From Struthio camelus (Eukaryota > Chordata > Aves > Struthioniformes > Struthionidae), in the NCBI RefSeq assembly GCF_040807025.1, contig NC_090943.1:134689450-134753449 (forward strand): a DNA stretch of 64,000 nucleotides. Direction: 5' to 3'. Made by a program: the position numbers and the translations under genes. Shown in pieces: positions 48,186-60,934 of this stretch. The notes under the pieces are model-generated. The model searched no databases. It was given only the letters and a program-made list of their open reading frames with translations, and was not told where the DNA came from. Each line of letters starts with the position of its first letter. The stretch's first letter is position 1.

Positions 48186-49520
48186 TAATAGGGAAGCCAG
48201 CAGGATAACCTGATTCTGGGCAGCTATACCCAGAGTGTATCTAGCTGGAAAGAGGTTCAGGTTCTCTGAATTTTGACCAGAACTTTTTATACAACAGCAA
48301 AACCCCGAGCTACTTTTCTCAGCAGGATCACCTTTACCTTGCACCCATGTAAGACTACTTTGCACTATCTGCATCCTGCTCAATAAGAATTGCTGCTGCA
48401 ACAGCCTTCACTTGCCTTCCTAAAACAAAATGCCGAGCAATGTTGTTGGCTGACCATCGTCTCCCGTGCCACCGAGGTGGCTGCATTTCAGTGCCAAGCA
48501 ATAGCAGTGGCTCCAGGGGTCCCAGAGCAAAGATGGAGGTTATGACCTTCTGGGTATCATTATGCAACTAGCTGGGGCCCTCTCTAACCTCTTAAAACAC
48601 AGGGCCCTGGGCAAGCTGTCCTCCCTTATCCAAGCATGGCGAACCCTCTCTCGCTACATAGGCACACTGAAAGTGCTCTGATATCCCCTTGAATAATCTC
48701 CTGTTCTGTGAATGGGCAACGTTCTCATATGTTGATCTCTCTAAGTCTTGCCAGCTCAGAAGGTTTTGAGGCGTTAGCAGACAATCTTGTTCCAAGACTT
48801 TCATAAGCCAGGAGAGGAACTGGTGCTCTCAGAATTGCCATAGAAAAAAAACGAGTATTTACAGGTTCTGCCCAAAGTACTACCCCATTTCAGTATCCTG
48901 CTATCAATATAAAAAAAGGCACGATTTTACCTAAAGAGGCTTAGAAAATGGGGCCAGAATCAAGTGTGAAATGCTAAGATATAGAAGGGAAATATTTAAG
49001 GATTTAGACATAATTGAACCTAGCCAACTCAGCTGAGCAGACCGTTACGGTCATTACTGACTCCTTTGAAAATGTATTCGGACGTGGTCATAATAAGACA
49101 GGCACACCTGAAATGCCCCTTTTTAGTTTTTCTTGGAAGTTATATGCCCAGCTGTGTCTAGTTTTCCAGTGAAGATACTATTTTGACTATACATTGAAAA
49201 GTTAGATGGTCTGAACATGCAGTTTCTCAGTCCTACACTGAGATAGCAGTGCTTTCTTCTACTATTATTGACACCAGTGTCCTTTGCAATAGACAATGAA
49301 AACAAAGGAAAAAGAGGATGAAAGGAAAGATGAAGGAAGGAAAGAGGAGTCGGTCTGATAGAAGAGAAATTAGAACACCAGATGCATGGTATTTGTACAG
49401 GATTTCCATCCTTTATCAGATTATTCTGTAAGCAATGGCACAATTTTATGTATAAAACAGTATGGACCTTTCCCTCTTTAAGGCTACGGTCAGAGAAGGA
49501 AAAGGTCTTGTTGTTAAGGT
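48186..49520. other. noncoding DNA, nothing recognised
   Basis: No gene is recognised. A purine-rich stretch lies at about 49,290-49,355. Confidence 0.4.
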
Positions 49521-49524
49521 AGCA

Positions 49525-49655
49525 ATACAGAATTCAGGAGATCTGGCTTCCATTCTTGGCTCTGACACAAGCCTTGTGTAAATCATTTAATCTCTCTGTG
49601 CCTCTGTTTCCCATCTGTGAAACAGAGATAACACATTCTTTTTCTCACCACAGCC
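49525..49655 (+). repeat. MIR/CORE-SINE fragment, sense
   Basis: This is one of the best-preserved SINE copies here. TTCTTGGCTCTGACACAAGC (49553) is followed by AATCATTTAATCTCTCTGTG (49579), CCTCTGTTTCCCATCTGTGA and AACAGAGATAAC. That is the MIR core order 'CTGGCTCTGCCAC ... AAGTCACTTAACCTCTCTGTGCCTCAGTTTCCCCATCTGTAAAA'. Confidence 0.75.
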
Positions 49656-49764
49656 TGTCCTGTCTATTTAGATTATCTGCTTTCCTGGGCAGGGAAAGCT
49701 TCTTATTGCATGGGCTCGGGTTTTTTAGTTTGTTTGTCCTGAGTGCTTTTTGCTGGATCTTTTA

Positions 49765-50110
49765 AGACTAGATGGAACCTCTGTGATCATCTTGTCACAA
49801 CCTCTTATATAAGACAAGCTCTGGGAGTTCGTGGATTTAATTCCTGTTTCAGCAGCTGTGATAGACAAAAGAATGGATTTTAGGAAAAAAAATGTAAAAA
49901 AAATCCCCAAATCCAACGTAGCTTGGGTAAATAGCTGATCAGTAACCTTCACTGATAAAAGCCTTATTTCTTTCCTGATTTTGTCTAGATTCTTTTTCGA
50001 CTGCTAGAATAATGCTTACACCATTGGCTTTCATCCTAGCTGAACTGAAGAGCCCCTTCTGATCCATGCATATGTGTGGACCTCTTTCTCCTAACTTTAA
50101 CTATTTGTGC
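49765..50110 (-). mobile_element. CR1 LINE 3'-end fragment, antisense
   Basis: The plus strand reads GATGGAACCTCTGTGATCAT (49770), then AGACAAGCTCTGGGAGTTCG, AATTCCTGTTTCAGCAGC, CCTTCACTGATAAAAGCCTT (49946), GATTTTGTCTAGATTC and GAACTGAAGAGCCCCTTCTG (50043). This is the antisense 3'-terminal series of a sauropsid CR1 subfamily, beginning at the element's 3' end. The copy is truncated and decayed. Confidence 0.8.
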
Positions 50111-51100
50111 AGTCTAACTGGAGAGAAAGGAGAACCTCTAATCGGAATTCATCCCATAGGTCTTGCATACCTGGATAGATATGGACAAACTGACCTCTCG
50201 GGGGTCTTTGTTGACTATAAAGTGACCCTGGATAAACTTATTATCCCTATTTGCGTCTGTAGGATAATTATGGAGCAGTAATATGATATTCTCTGCCTTT
50301 CTTCTTGACATAGTTTCACTTGCAGAATTTATCTTGAGATTCATTGCGCTTCACGAGAGCAATTGTGACTGTAATTTAATTTAGGCCAGGATTGCAGCCC
50401 CTGTTAATGCGTATTCAATCCTTCTTTCCTCCATCACCACCATGCACCAATAAATGGTGAGAAATCAGTGAGATAAGCGTATCTGAAATCTGTTCAACAG
50501 AGGAAAGAATTCAAGTTAGTGTTTTTCTGTTGTGGGCAAACGAGTGCTCTGACCACTGAGTAACTGGACGAAAGACCTTTTCCTGTGATCGTGCTTTAAA
50601 AGACGACTGCATCTGCTTTTGCGTTTTGTGCACAGGTTGATCCTTCAAGTGTTCTGCGAACGCACTCCTTGGACTGAGCTCTATAAACGAAATAGGCAGA
50701 CAAATGTATAGTTATGATATTGATACTAACCTGCTCAGCCCTCTCAGGACTGAGGTGTCTTCTGAAAGTGGACAAAAGCAGAATCTCAGTTGCCTAGGAA
50801 ACTCCTTCAGCTGAAAACTGAGATTAGGCCATTCTGGACAGCCACTGAGCAGAGTTTTCAGGATTACAGTTTCAGATGCAGATGGCTGCACTCCACCAAA
50901 CTTCCCTCTTTAATCACTGTTTGCAGAGCGGGCCTCTATTTGAATAATCAAAATGTCAAACAGTACAAACACTTTATGCAAGGCTAAATCTATTGCATCA
51001 AAACTGTAAATTCAATCACTTCTACCTGAAATCTGATTTAAAATGACATTAAATTAGTTTGACAAGGACTATTGTGATTGTCATCAGTTCTATCGCCTTC
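50111..51100. other. noncoding DNA, nothing recognised
   Basis: Just downstream of the CR1 end, a 71-codon plus-strand frame (50,066-50,281) overlaps the repeat. No known domain is seen and no other feature is recognised. Confidence 0.4.
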
Positions 51101-51104
51101 TTTT

Positions 51105-51900
51105 AATTCCGTATTATTCAAGCACTATATCAGCCATTCCATTATTTTGAATGCGATCGAAGGCAGGCTGACAGGCCTATAATTACTTGGGTTACTGCAT
51201 TTACCTTTTTTAAATATTGGCACAACAGTAGCTTTCTTGGAGTCCTCTGGAACATCCCCAATGCTCCATTGCTTGTTAAAAATCAAAATTAATGGTCTGT
51301 GTGCTCCTTGACTATCGATCTTAAAATCTTGGATGCAAATTATCCAGACCCACTAATTTTAATGTTTCTAACTTCAATATCTGCTATTTAACACATTCCT
51401 TAGTTACTGCTAGAATGGAAAGCATTTTTTCATTATCCTGTTCTGAATCAACCGGCTTTTCCCCAGATTCTGAATAGGAATATTGATTGAACTTCTGCCT
51501 TTTCTGCATTATTGTTGAGAATTCTACCAGCTAATAGCTGGATTAATATTATGTCTAGGGTGGGCTTTGTATCTGAATATCTGTAAAAAATTCCTTTTGT
51601 TCTGGTTATCCATTTCTATTTGTACCTTTTTGCTTCCCGAATTAATTTTCTACCATTTTTTCTTCAAACTTTTCTTCAAACTTTCTTCAAACAGTCCTTC
51701 CTGTCTCCACCATTCTTTCATTTTTCTGTTTACATGTTTTTTCCCCCTGGTTTGGGGACTAATAGTGGTTGTCTGCTTTAAGAAATTACCCTTTGGAAAC
51801 CAATATATAAGTGTTTGTGTCTATTACACTGAAAAAGGATTAGACCTCCATCTACGCCTTTAGATATGTCAGGGCCTTTGAAATTTGGCCTCAGGCTACT
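51105..51900 (-). mobile_element. CR1/L3-type LINE fragment, N-terminal reverse transcriptase, antisense
   Basis: On the minus strand the 51,250-51,150 segment translates to the CR1-clade reverse transcriptase blocks ATVVPIFKKG and NYRPVSLPS in one frame, with a short linker between them. Going further 5' in the element (higher coordinates), the plus strand keeps the antisense blocks TCTGGAACATCCCCAATGCT (51246), ATCTTGGATGCAAATTATCC (51326), ACTTCTGCCTTTTCTGCATT (51491) and TTTTTGCTTCCCGAATTAAT (51628). That is the expected order toward the endonuclease-RT linker. The frame breaks elsewhere, so the copy is inert. Its similarity to the sauropsid consensus is better than in the other copies. 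Confidence 0.85.
51654..51692. repeat. tandem triplication TTTTCTTCAAAC inside the CR1 copy
   Basis: (T)TTCTTCAAAC occurs three times in a row at 11-12-bp steps. It is a local expansion after insertion, at a position where the family reads a single such motif. Confidence 0.75.
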
Positions 51901-53515
51901 GCCCGCTATATCCAATTCTATGTTTCCCTCTATTCTTGGAATTAAAGATCATTTTGTGAAGTGAGTCAGGTAGTACATAACATAAGATCTGCAACTTCAG
52001 ATGATGAAAGTTCTTAAAGAATTTTCTGTCATTATGGAAAGAAATTTAATAAAACTGGCTTCTTCCTAAAACATCAGTGATGTAGTGCTGACACACACAA
52101 TAACCATTTGGAAGTGACAGCAGTAGATCCTCTTTCAAATTCCATCAAGGAGAATCACATTCTTCTCTTGCAAAACCTCAAGATTCTTCTACCAACTGAG
52201 TAAAAGAATGTCCAACAATGTCCTACAATGTAGGGCATATGCCATGCAAATTAGCAACTTTGATCTCATGCAACAGTGAGCAGCAATGCTTTCATGTAGA
52301 CAAGCCTTTTTTTCATGAGAAAAGAAGAAATGACATTTATTTTCTCCATCCCGTATCTCAGGCAAAATGAGCATTAAAATTAGTTAGGAGGTGGAAGGAA
52401 AGAGGGACTTTCTTGGGAGAGTCAACAAGTTTTGAGTTGGACTTTATGCACATTCCTTAATGTTGTTACTAAATAAGTATTTTAATAGTTTTTTTCTTTG
52501 GTGTACATGGACCAGGTCCCAAGATGGAATTAACCAGCATAGTTTCCTTCAAGTCAGCATTGCTGCACTCATTCACACCACTGAGAAGTAGCACTGCTTT
52601 CAAGAAATAAGACTGATTCTTTGCATAATCTGCTCTCTAAATGAGTGGGATTGCTCTACCTTCCGTGGAAAGAAACTAGCACTTTCTCTTGCTAGTACTT
52701 ATAATGGTGATGGAGGATGTAGTTTTTTTCTCAACATTAAAGCTAAAAGAGTTGAGGTGGAATGTATGAGAATATATCCCGTTAGCAAGGGGTGTGGGAG
52801 CCAAAGATGACAAGGTTCCAACAACTGCAAAAAGGGTGTGAAAGAGAAAATTAAATAACGTTAATTCAGAGAAATTCAGAGTAAGAGAGAAAGTTCCATC
52901 CTTGACCGATCCAGATGTGTGCAGAGTCTGCAGGAATTTCCAGACTGTGACTGATCTCAACACCCTCCATACTGTAAAATCTAGTCCCAGAGTGAGCTGA
53001 TCGCAAAGATGACAATGGTCACTGTATAAATAGCTGTAACTAACGTATCAGAAGGAAAGCAACACCATTTAATAAGTCAATAAAAGACCAACAGCCATTT
53101 GCACTTCTAGACTTACATTATACTCACTGAGCTGCAGAAACTCCTTGGAGGTTCATAACTTTACAAACGAAACCTCAACCCCACTGAAGTCAATGGGAGT
53201 GTTCATTTGTACACTTATACAAAAAGCAAAACAAACTTCTGCTGACAGTACTTTGTTGTTTAAAGTAAAACTAACGTAAGCAAGGAAGAACAAGTCTGAC
53301 ATCCGAGAGAGACGTTAGGGCATGCCCACTTGCATAAAGATGCAGAATTAGGGCTTTATCAAAAAACTCATCAAGGCAGGGACAATACTTCTTTAATCAC
53401 TTTTAAAGATGCCAGCACGTTGCAGTCATTTCTGAAATGAATGAAGAATATATTAAAGTATAGATTAAGTAAATAAAGAATAGGAATTACAGCTTCCTAA
53501 AGTGTAAGAAACCTC
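51901..53515. other. noncoding DNA, nothing recognised
   Basis: No gene or repeat family is recognised with confidence. A-rich and T-rich runs are present. Confidence 0.4.
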
Positions 53516-53519
53516 TTTT

Positions 53520-53610
53520 ACAAATGAGCACCAAAGAGAAGAGGTTGGTAACTTGCCTGATTTCAGAGCTGAGGGACCTACTGGTGTGACACTTGTGCAT
53601 CTGCTCTGCT
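53520..53610 (-). repeat. possible MIR-like fragment, antisense
   Basis: TTTACAAATGAGCACC near 53517, followed by GAGGTTGGTAACTTGCCTGA (53541) and TTTCAGAGCTGAGGG, resembles the antisense MIR series 'TTTACAAATGAGGAAACTGAG ... GAGGTTAAGTAACTTGCC'. It is weak but in the right order, and it explains the end of the long minus-strand frame ending here. Confidence 0.4.
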
Positions 53611-53756
53611 TGTCTTCTGAGCTGGCTGGACAGGGACCAGCTCCAGCCCAGAAGATCTGCAGCCACAAGCCCAAGGTAATAAGCTAAAAGTGCCCCCCTA
53701 GTGGTTCTTGAACAGTTGAAGTGCATTTTGCACTCATGATCAGCAGATGACCCTAC

Positions 53757-53948
53757 TGTCACGGGGACTGCTGAGTAATTTGAGTTCCCAGCTGTGGAAT
53801 TAGGCAAATCATCAAAGGATGATGAGGTCAATATTGCTCGGTTGCCTTGGGAACCAGATGAATGTCCAGACCAGTTTCCTTTGGTTACAGACTGGGGAGA
53901 TAAGTCATCACTATCTCCATCCTGTGAACTGTTTCTGGAGCTCCTGCT
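53757..53948 (-). other. candidate protein-coding exon, Ser-rich disordered segment
   Basis: On the minus strand, TTTTTTTCCCCCC is followed by ATACCTTGGAG, giving a usable splice acceptor at 53,949-53,950. The open frame then reads a strikingly protein-like, Ser/Asn/Asp-rich peptide: SRSSRNSSQDGDSDDLSPQ, then a segment with KGNWSGHSSGSQ, then ILTSSSFDDLPN. It looks like a disordered linker of a large intracellular protein. A weak donor (ACA before GTAGGG at 53,756) would give 192 bases, exactly 64 codons. The frame runs on to 53,487, but its tail overlaps a MIR-like repeat and is probably not coding. I do not recognise the protein. The start given by an in-frame TTG is not real. The case rests on composition and one splice site. 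Confidence 0.35.
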
Positions 53949-53959
53949 CTCCAAGGTAT

Positions 53960-54165
53960 GGGGGGAAAAAAATTATTGCAATTTTTGGACCACTGAGGAT
54001 TGTAGTTAATGGCTTGTGTAGTCAGAGCTTTGGTTATAAGCTTGTAATAAGCCAGGCTACAAAGTAGGATATCGCTACATCGCTTCAACATTGCGTTAAC
54101 ACAGCCGCTCCAGTGCTGGGTCACATCTGGCTAGCTTGGTGCGTGGGTGGAGCAGAGGTGTGACT
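53960..54165. other. noncoding DNA flanking the candidate exon
   Basis: If the candidate exon is real, this is the 3' end of its upstream intron. It contains the T7C6 pyrimidine tract (minus strand) near 53,960-53,972. No other feature is seen. Confidence 0.3.
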
Positions 54166-54169
54166 GTCT

Positions 54170-54280
54170 GTACCCATTGATGTAGACAAAGCTAAATGAC
54201 TCAAAAACAGATATCGGATCAGAGCCCCATATATGTGACTCACAGGCCTATCCTTTAACCACTAGACACTTTCCAGAAAG
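54170..54280 (-). repeat. MIR/CORE-SINE fragment, antisense
   Basis: GGATCAGAGCCCCATATATG (54217), then ACTCACAGGCCTATCCTTTA and ACCACTAGACACTTTCC, follows the antisense tRNA-like head of MIR ('GGATTAGAACCC...AGTGCTCTAACCACTAGGCCA'). TTTAACCACTAGAC is the antisense box A. Partial copy. Confidence 0.5.
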
Positions 54281-57200
54281 TACGCTTGGGTAAAACACTT
54301 GAACTGTATTCTCAGAATGTGAAAAAAGGAGAAGAGCCTATTTTAAGAGAAACCTCAATGCTTAGCTGAAGGGCCTTACCAGGGACCAAAAGCCCTAAGT
54401 TAAAATACCTCTCATCTAATTTGACCAACAGCATCCAAATAAAGTCAGACCAATCGATCTCTTCTCCATGTTCAAATATTACCTTGTGTAAGTGCACTTA
54501 TTTCCCATCGTTCTAAAAGCTATTCCTATTAAACTACCCAAAACATAAAAGCATGACACTTGCATAAAAAGAAAGGGTCCAAAAATCAGTCCTACAGCTG
54601 TTGGCAAGCACTTAAACATTTCTACAGTATTTATAAATGGATGCCAAAACTGGAATTATTTCTCTCATAATATTATGATTAGTATAGCAAAGAACTCCAA
54701 ATTCATAAATAATCATGTAGCATCACTCAGAAAAGGAATATCACACAAAGATTATTCACCCTCATGTTTTGCTCCAAAGATATCTCAGTAATGACAGTAG
54801 AAATCCAAACACTGACATTAGTGCAAATTCTCTAATGTTATATAACATAGTAACATAGTAACATTGCTCTGTCACAAATCATAATCAAGACACTTTTCAG
54901 CAATTACAGTACTGTGTCTGGCTCTTTCCTTTTTTAATTGAAATTCATCAGTAGCTTGATAAGCAAGATTGGGAAAGTGAAAAGTAGTTCTTTAAAATTC
55001 TTATTAACACCTAAAATAAGACTTTCATGTTACCTCAAGCAATATCCTGTATTAATGTATGCATTAAACAAGCTAAATTAAGTGAAAAGTAAAGAGAAAA
55101 GGTTCTCTGGAGGAAAAGATGTTATATGTCAATAACATGCAACAGAGAAAAACAAATTCAGATCTAGGAAGAATGACAAGAGGCACTTTAGTCATATCGG
55201 TCAGGGAATATAAGGATGAGAAGCAGAACACATACCTCAACACCTCAGAGATCATTTGTTGCCCATTGCTGAAAAGTCAGATCTGCATCTCCACTTCACA
55301 AAAGACTAGCCTAGGTATGTTTTGCAGGCAGACAGCTCTGACGTTTAATGAAACACCTTCCAAACATAAAGCAGTAGGTGACAGAAAGTACAAATTATTC
55401 AAGCCTTCATCTAATAATCAACAAAATGTAGACCCAGAAAATCTGTTGTATTTCTAAATATTTTCTAATCTCACTAATTCCTCTTCAGTTTCAAAGGCGA
55501 AAGATTACCAACACTCAAGCTGAACAAGAATGATCTACGTGCTATTCAACAGGGATTCAGCATACTCCACTCCTCAAGGTTGATTTATGGTTGATCATCT
55601 TTGCTTTAATGCCCTAAAAGTCTCTCCTACGTAATATATGATATCAAGATTGAGTAAATTACAAAAGAAGTATCATGCATAATTCTAATTCTCTTCTCAC
55701 AACAGGATGTTTATTTCCTGTTTCAAGATAGTAAAAAGGATTTCCAGTTATCATATTACAGCAATTTACAAAAAATGCCTGTAGGCAGGAAGTTCATGAA
55801 GAGTGAAACTGGCTCATAACTAGGTTAGCACATGTGAATGGACTCTGAAATGTAAATTTATGTTATAAAAAATGAAAAAGTCAGACAGACAGACACATCC
55901 AGGTACTAAATGAACCAAAGATCTCTGTGGCAAGATTAGTTTAGTGCCTAGAACAAGAGGTCCCTGGTCCAGGCTGGAACTTCCAGGCACCCATTGTGAA
56001 ACAAATTATAATAATGCTAAGCCAGTCTTTTAAATAAATAACTCTTTGTGTTCTAAGGAATAAAAGAGAAAAGATCTCATCCTTCAGCCTCTGAATTTTT
56101 ATCAGCCCCTTTGGGTAGAACTGGATTCTCTCTCTGAGTTCCTGCAGATGCCCAGGGACATGCCTGAGGCTGTCTGAGAGCAGGGTCTGCCCTATGGTGG
56201 TCTTGAAGCAAAGTTATGCACTGGCAGATAAAATTCAGACTTGCATAGCAGTTTGGTATGCAGTCTACAGAAATCTTAAGCCCTGGTGGAAGCTAAGTGG
56301 TCTGAAAATCTTATGCAGACTCTTCACAAGATGCAGCCTGAAGATCTGGCCTCTGAAGGTGGGGTGGCATTCAGGGAAACATCTTCTCATTTAAATATCC
56401 TCTTCCCCATGAAAGGCTTGGGCCATAAACATGGAAATGTGGCTGGGTGCTCGTAGGACGCAGCGACTATTTTACACAGAGCAAAGTGGCAGAATAATGC
56501 TCCTAAATTCTTCCAGTGAAAGAAAACCCAAAGCCAACATCACTAGCTTTGTAGTACCTTTCCTCCTGTCTCCATTCCAGCAGTGTCCCATCCCAGGTAG
56601 CACCACTTGGCCTTGCTGAAAGCCAGATACAACATGTGGGTTTCACAGGCTGTGGCAGTACTAGACAGCATGTCCTCTGTACTTCTGTAATGTTTGTTGG
56701 TGGTGTAAGCAGCCTCCTACAGCCCTGCACAGAGAAGTACTCCCCCCATTGACAGCAGAGATACAGAAAATTATCGTCAGGAAATGAAATTCTTTAAGCT
56801 TCAAGCACACATGCAAAAGAAACATTAATCAGGTGTATGAAGGTAGCACGGACGCTCTGGTGAACTGTAGGCATACGCATAATTTGAAGGTACTCAGTAA
56901 CATTACAGATGCCATAAATTAGAAAAGCAGCCATCCTTTGAACTCTAAGTTCCTTTCTTATTTAACTTCATGAGACTCACTTGGCATGTGGATCACCCAT
57001 CTAAGTACTTGCTCTTCTGAGGATTACACCAGGCCCTCAACATGGTCATGTATGTTCTCCACGAACAAGTGCCTGAGAAACTGCGGTGGCGTGTTTAGTG
57101 GATACCCAAAGAGCTACACAGGCAGTTTGCGAGAACCAGGGAAGCATCCATCTTTCAATAGGCTGAAATTAAATGCAGCATAAAATATCACTTGAACAAT

Positions 57201-60200
57201 CTCATCCATTTCAGAAGTTGTTCCTTCAGTGGTCCTACGACCTGTAGAATTCCACTGTTTTCAAAAGAGATACCTCAGATCCTTCTAAATATCTTATAGA
57301 AAGAGCACACCATATTTGGTAAAAGTCAAAAAATCTGAGCTAAATTCCTTCTCCCTTAACATGATGTAAAACTGGAGCGTTTCCACTGATGTTAGCTTGA
57401 ATACCACAGATTGTCACCAGCATGTTTTAAAGCAGAATTTGATATTTGACCTCATTCTTTTTCTTGTATTCACCTTATAAGGCCATCAAGCGTAGTCAAT
57501 TCTTTTGTCTTTGGTATGTTGCTCCTGCTGTAATTAATCTTTTTTCAAACACCTTATTGGCAATTTTCCTAATGCACACATCTTCTTTCTCGCTCTCTCG
57601 CTCTCTCAATTCCTTTCTGCTGTGCACTTCCTCCTCCCTAGCCTTTTTGAGAGCACATCTTCTCTTCATAGTTAGCCTGTGAGCCAGATTTCTTCAGACT
57701 ATTTTCATCTGGGCACAAAAGTGTTTTACTCACATGTATCTGTGCCCTGAATGTGGGTTTGCTTATTTAAATGGTGATATAAATTAGGGTCTAAGTTTCA
57801 CATTAACATGAGAACTCACATATCTGTTTGGCAGCATGGATGTAAGAAAAGTCTTGTTAACAGACTTAAGGTTCTGATTGGAGGTTATATATTATTATTT
57901 TAAATGATTTGTCATTTTTTCTAGCAAAACAAAGCTCTTCAGAAGTAATTCATTTTGAGCCATATGAATCATCTAGTTTGATCTGAAGTTGAAAATCACC
58001 CCTTAACAAATCTTTTAACTACGAAATTGAAGTTAATTTCAAAACAAAATATTTTCAAGCAAAAAAGCACAATGTTTTTCTTAGAAAATGTGGAGGTGAA
58101 AATGTTGACTGCTATAACAAATTCAGTATCTGAAATACAATTTTAGTCAATTTAAATAGACAGATCTTATTGAAAAAATATCTTCCAGATAATTTCCCCT
58201 AGTACTAGAGGGGAAACAGGTCTTCAGCTCTGTTTTGCTTTTATCACATGCTATAACCAAAGCAAGCACTGGAAGTTTTTGCCTGAACTGGTGAGTCAGT
58301 GAACCCCTGTGAAGGAAGCATGCATGGCCAGATAGTCCCTGTTCACTCCTTTCTCTCACTCCCGGAGGTGCTGGAGGCTTGGGGAATTCAGCAGTCATTG
58401 ACATGGGCCTCTCTGGCATTTTCTGTTGCTTGTCTTTGCTCATCAAACCTTATTAATATTTGCACTCCTTGTATTGCAATGGCCAGGATGTTTGTGTTTG
58501 TATAACCTGCTCGGTTGCACAATCTTTGCGATTTTGTGACTCTTCATGAAAACAGAGAGGCAGGAACTTCAAACTAAAACTTTTAATAAATTCTCATAAA
58601 AATAGTAACAAATAGACAGATTGATATATACACAACTGCACTTCACAGAACTGCATTTTCCAGTACAAGGCAACCTCCTTGCTTTCCTGACACAGCTCCT
58701 GTGACGACAGGTGCAGTTTCTAAATGCCCGTACCAAGCCTGTGAGCCAGCAACAACTACAACCTATCCCCAGTGAACGCTCCTCACTGCTTCCTGCTCCA
58801 CGTGCAGTGCAGTGCATTGCACACCTTAGTACCGTAAATAACATTAGGGACATCAGTGTAGAAGTTAGGCCTACAGGCAACACATCTTGCCTGCCGTCAG
58901 CCATCTGCATGCACACTCTCCTGCCATTGAGATGAAGTTAACCGCTTTTTTTCGAGTGCTCTTTCCTCCAGGTCCACTGTCAGGAGTCAAAGCAAAATAC
59001 GGTCACCTGGGTCACTGGAATAACAGGAATGCAGACACTCCATTGATATCAGTATTTTTGTCAGATAACACAGTTGTTCATGACCAAACAAGTAAACTCC
59101 AGAAGTCTTTATCACCTGCCTGTTCTGTAGGCAGTTGGCACACCCCAGATTGATATTAATGATTGTACAAAGTCTGAATAATGACCAAGCAATGTTTAGT
59201 TTGGTTTAAATTCACAGAAACACACAGAAAGAGAATTAACCTATTTCTATCACTGATACCCCCAGTGCAATTTGGGCCTTCTGTTTCCTCAGGGGTAACT
59301 ACAGTTTTCATGGGGAAAGCAGCAATAATAGACTTCATATTCTTTTGTGACCACAGCATTTACATCTGATCTGCCAAAACTAGTCCAGCCAGCAAGAAGA
59401 TTTGCAGTGGTCTGGAGTAAATTGCTTACAGAGGAAGATGGAAACCTGCCTCATGTCTTCCCAATGCTGCCTTGTCCTAAGTGTCCTAGCACTATGGAAA
59501 TGAAGCAAACTGCTTATCCAGTTCCATCCAGGTCCTGGCCCTCCCAGATCCATAGGACAGGGTTTTTTGACCCCTTCTGTTCTCATGTTCCTGTTCCACG
59601 GTCCTTGGTCAGTGCAGAGGGACTCTGTAACCCTCATGACTGCTGTCAGAGGCCTCCAGACACTCATGTCTGCAAGCAATCTGCGTGATCTACTCACCGA
59701 TGTGAAGCCCGCCAGAATGCTCTTTACCCTGTCCCATACAATTTTTCTGTCTTCAGAGGTACAAACAGATATCACATCAGCTTTGGCTCCCCTGCAGCCA
59801 CAGTGGAGGAGTTTTCTGCCTGTACAACATCCATTTGCTCAACAATCCCACACACAGGAAGAATAGAGAGTGACATTTAAGAGTACAGTATGAAATGTTC
59901 TGGAGATCCATTTTGGCATTTCAGAAATCTTGGTACTGAGCCAGTATGGACATCTCTGAACAGGTATTCAAGAGAAGAATAACAGAGTGGATACATGCAA
60001 CCACACTTGAATGTCCAAGAGACAGGTAAACCCTGTGGTAAAAGCTCAGTGGTGCTTTTCCCGCCTCCTAGCTGCTTTGAGCCTACTTTCCAAGTTTTAC
60101 TCATCTACTGATTGTCTCCCTCACTTGAAAATAATTTAAGTATGTTTTGAAGTGTCTGTCTGTTACAATGAATGGTTTTTTTCCTGAGCATTTTAGTTAG

Positions 60201-60630
60201 ATATAGAGACTCCCTTCATTCAGATTGCTCAACAATCTTGTACATAATGTCTTCTTAACAGGTGTGCAACACATCCCAGCTGGCTACATTTATCCTGGAG
60301 CTTCTTTACTGCTTTAAACAAAACCTTGTACTCCCTGTGCCTTCCCTTCCTCCTTCCTTTGATCCATTCCTTTCTAAGATTTGTTTGTGCTATTTTATTG
60401 GGAGTTCAGCACTGTCAGCACATTCAACACAGCGGAGAACAAAGGGCAGAGAAAAGCCCCACCCGAAATGAGTTTACAGGCTAATGAGGGCAAACAAAAT
60501 CACAGAGGCAGCACCTTGGCTGGGTGCACAGGTGGCAGACTGAATAGTAACTGGTTTGGGCTGGGTTTTTTTGGTTCGTTTGTTTCCTTAAAGAAAGCAC
60601 GTTTTTGAGTGGACTAGAATCCACTTGTTC
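54281..60630. other. long noncoding stretch, nothing firm recognised
   Basis: About 6.3 kb with no confident gene or repeat. It includes an AT-rich part (54.55-55.05 kb) with small direct repeats such as ACATAGTA near 54,845, a CTCTCG microsatellite-like run near 57,593, and GACAGACA near 55,885. Overlapping frames up to 131 codons at 58.9-59.9 kb lack splice signals or domains. Confidence 0.4.
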
Positions 60631-60639
60631 ACAGAAGAG

Positions 60640-60930
60640 AAGAGTTTAAGGAGAAACTTCTTGAAAGTAAAAATGAAAGCCTGGTGAAGAGAGTTTTGGG
60701 CAAAGGGATGCCAGACAGATGGAGATAGGGAAATGGGTGGGTGCAGAATATAAGGGAGGATAAATATGCAGCTTAAATATCTAAGCAATAAGAGGGCAAA
60801 GGCACTCAGACACCCTATGAAGACACTCTCATACAGAAACCGGGGACAGATGGAGCTAGAGCCTTTGAAAGAGCAGATAAGCAGGTTGAATTTAATGGGT
60901 GAATGTGAGAGGTTGTAACTGAAGAGCTCG
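60640..60930 (-). repeat. purine-rich, possibly LINE-derived sequence
   Basis: The plus strand is purine-rich, with GAGCCTTTGAAAGAGCAG and TAAGCAGGTTGAATTTAATG near 60,859-60,900. The style is seen in antisense L2-type LINE ORFs ('GGCCTTGAAG...AGCTTGAATTTGATG'). Support is thin, and the adjoining CR1 fragment is much clearer. Confidence 0.25.
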
Positions 60931-60934
60931 GGAT

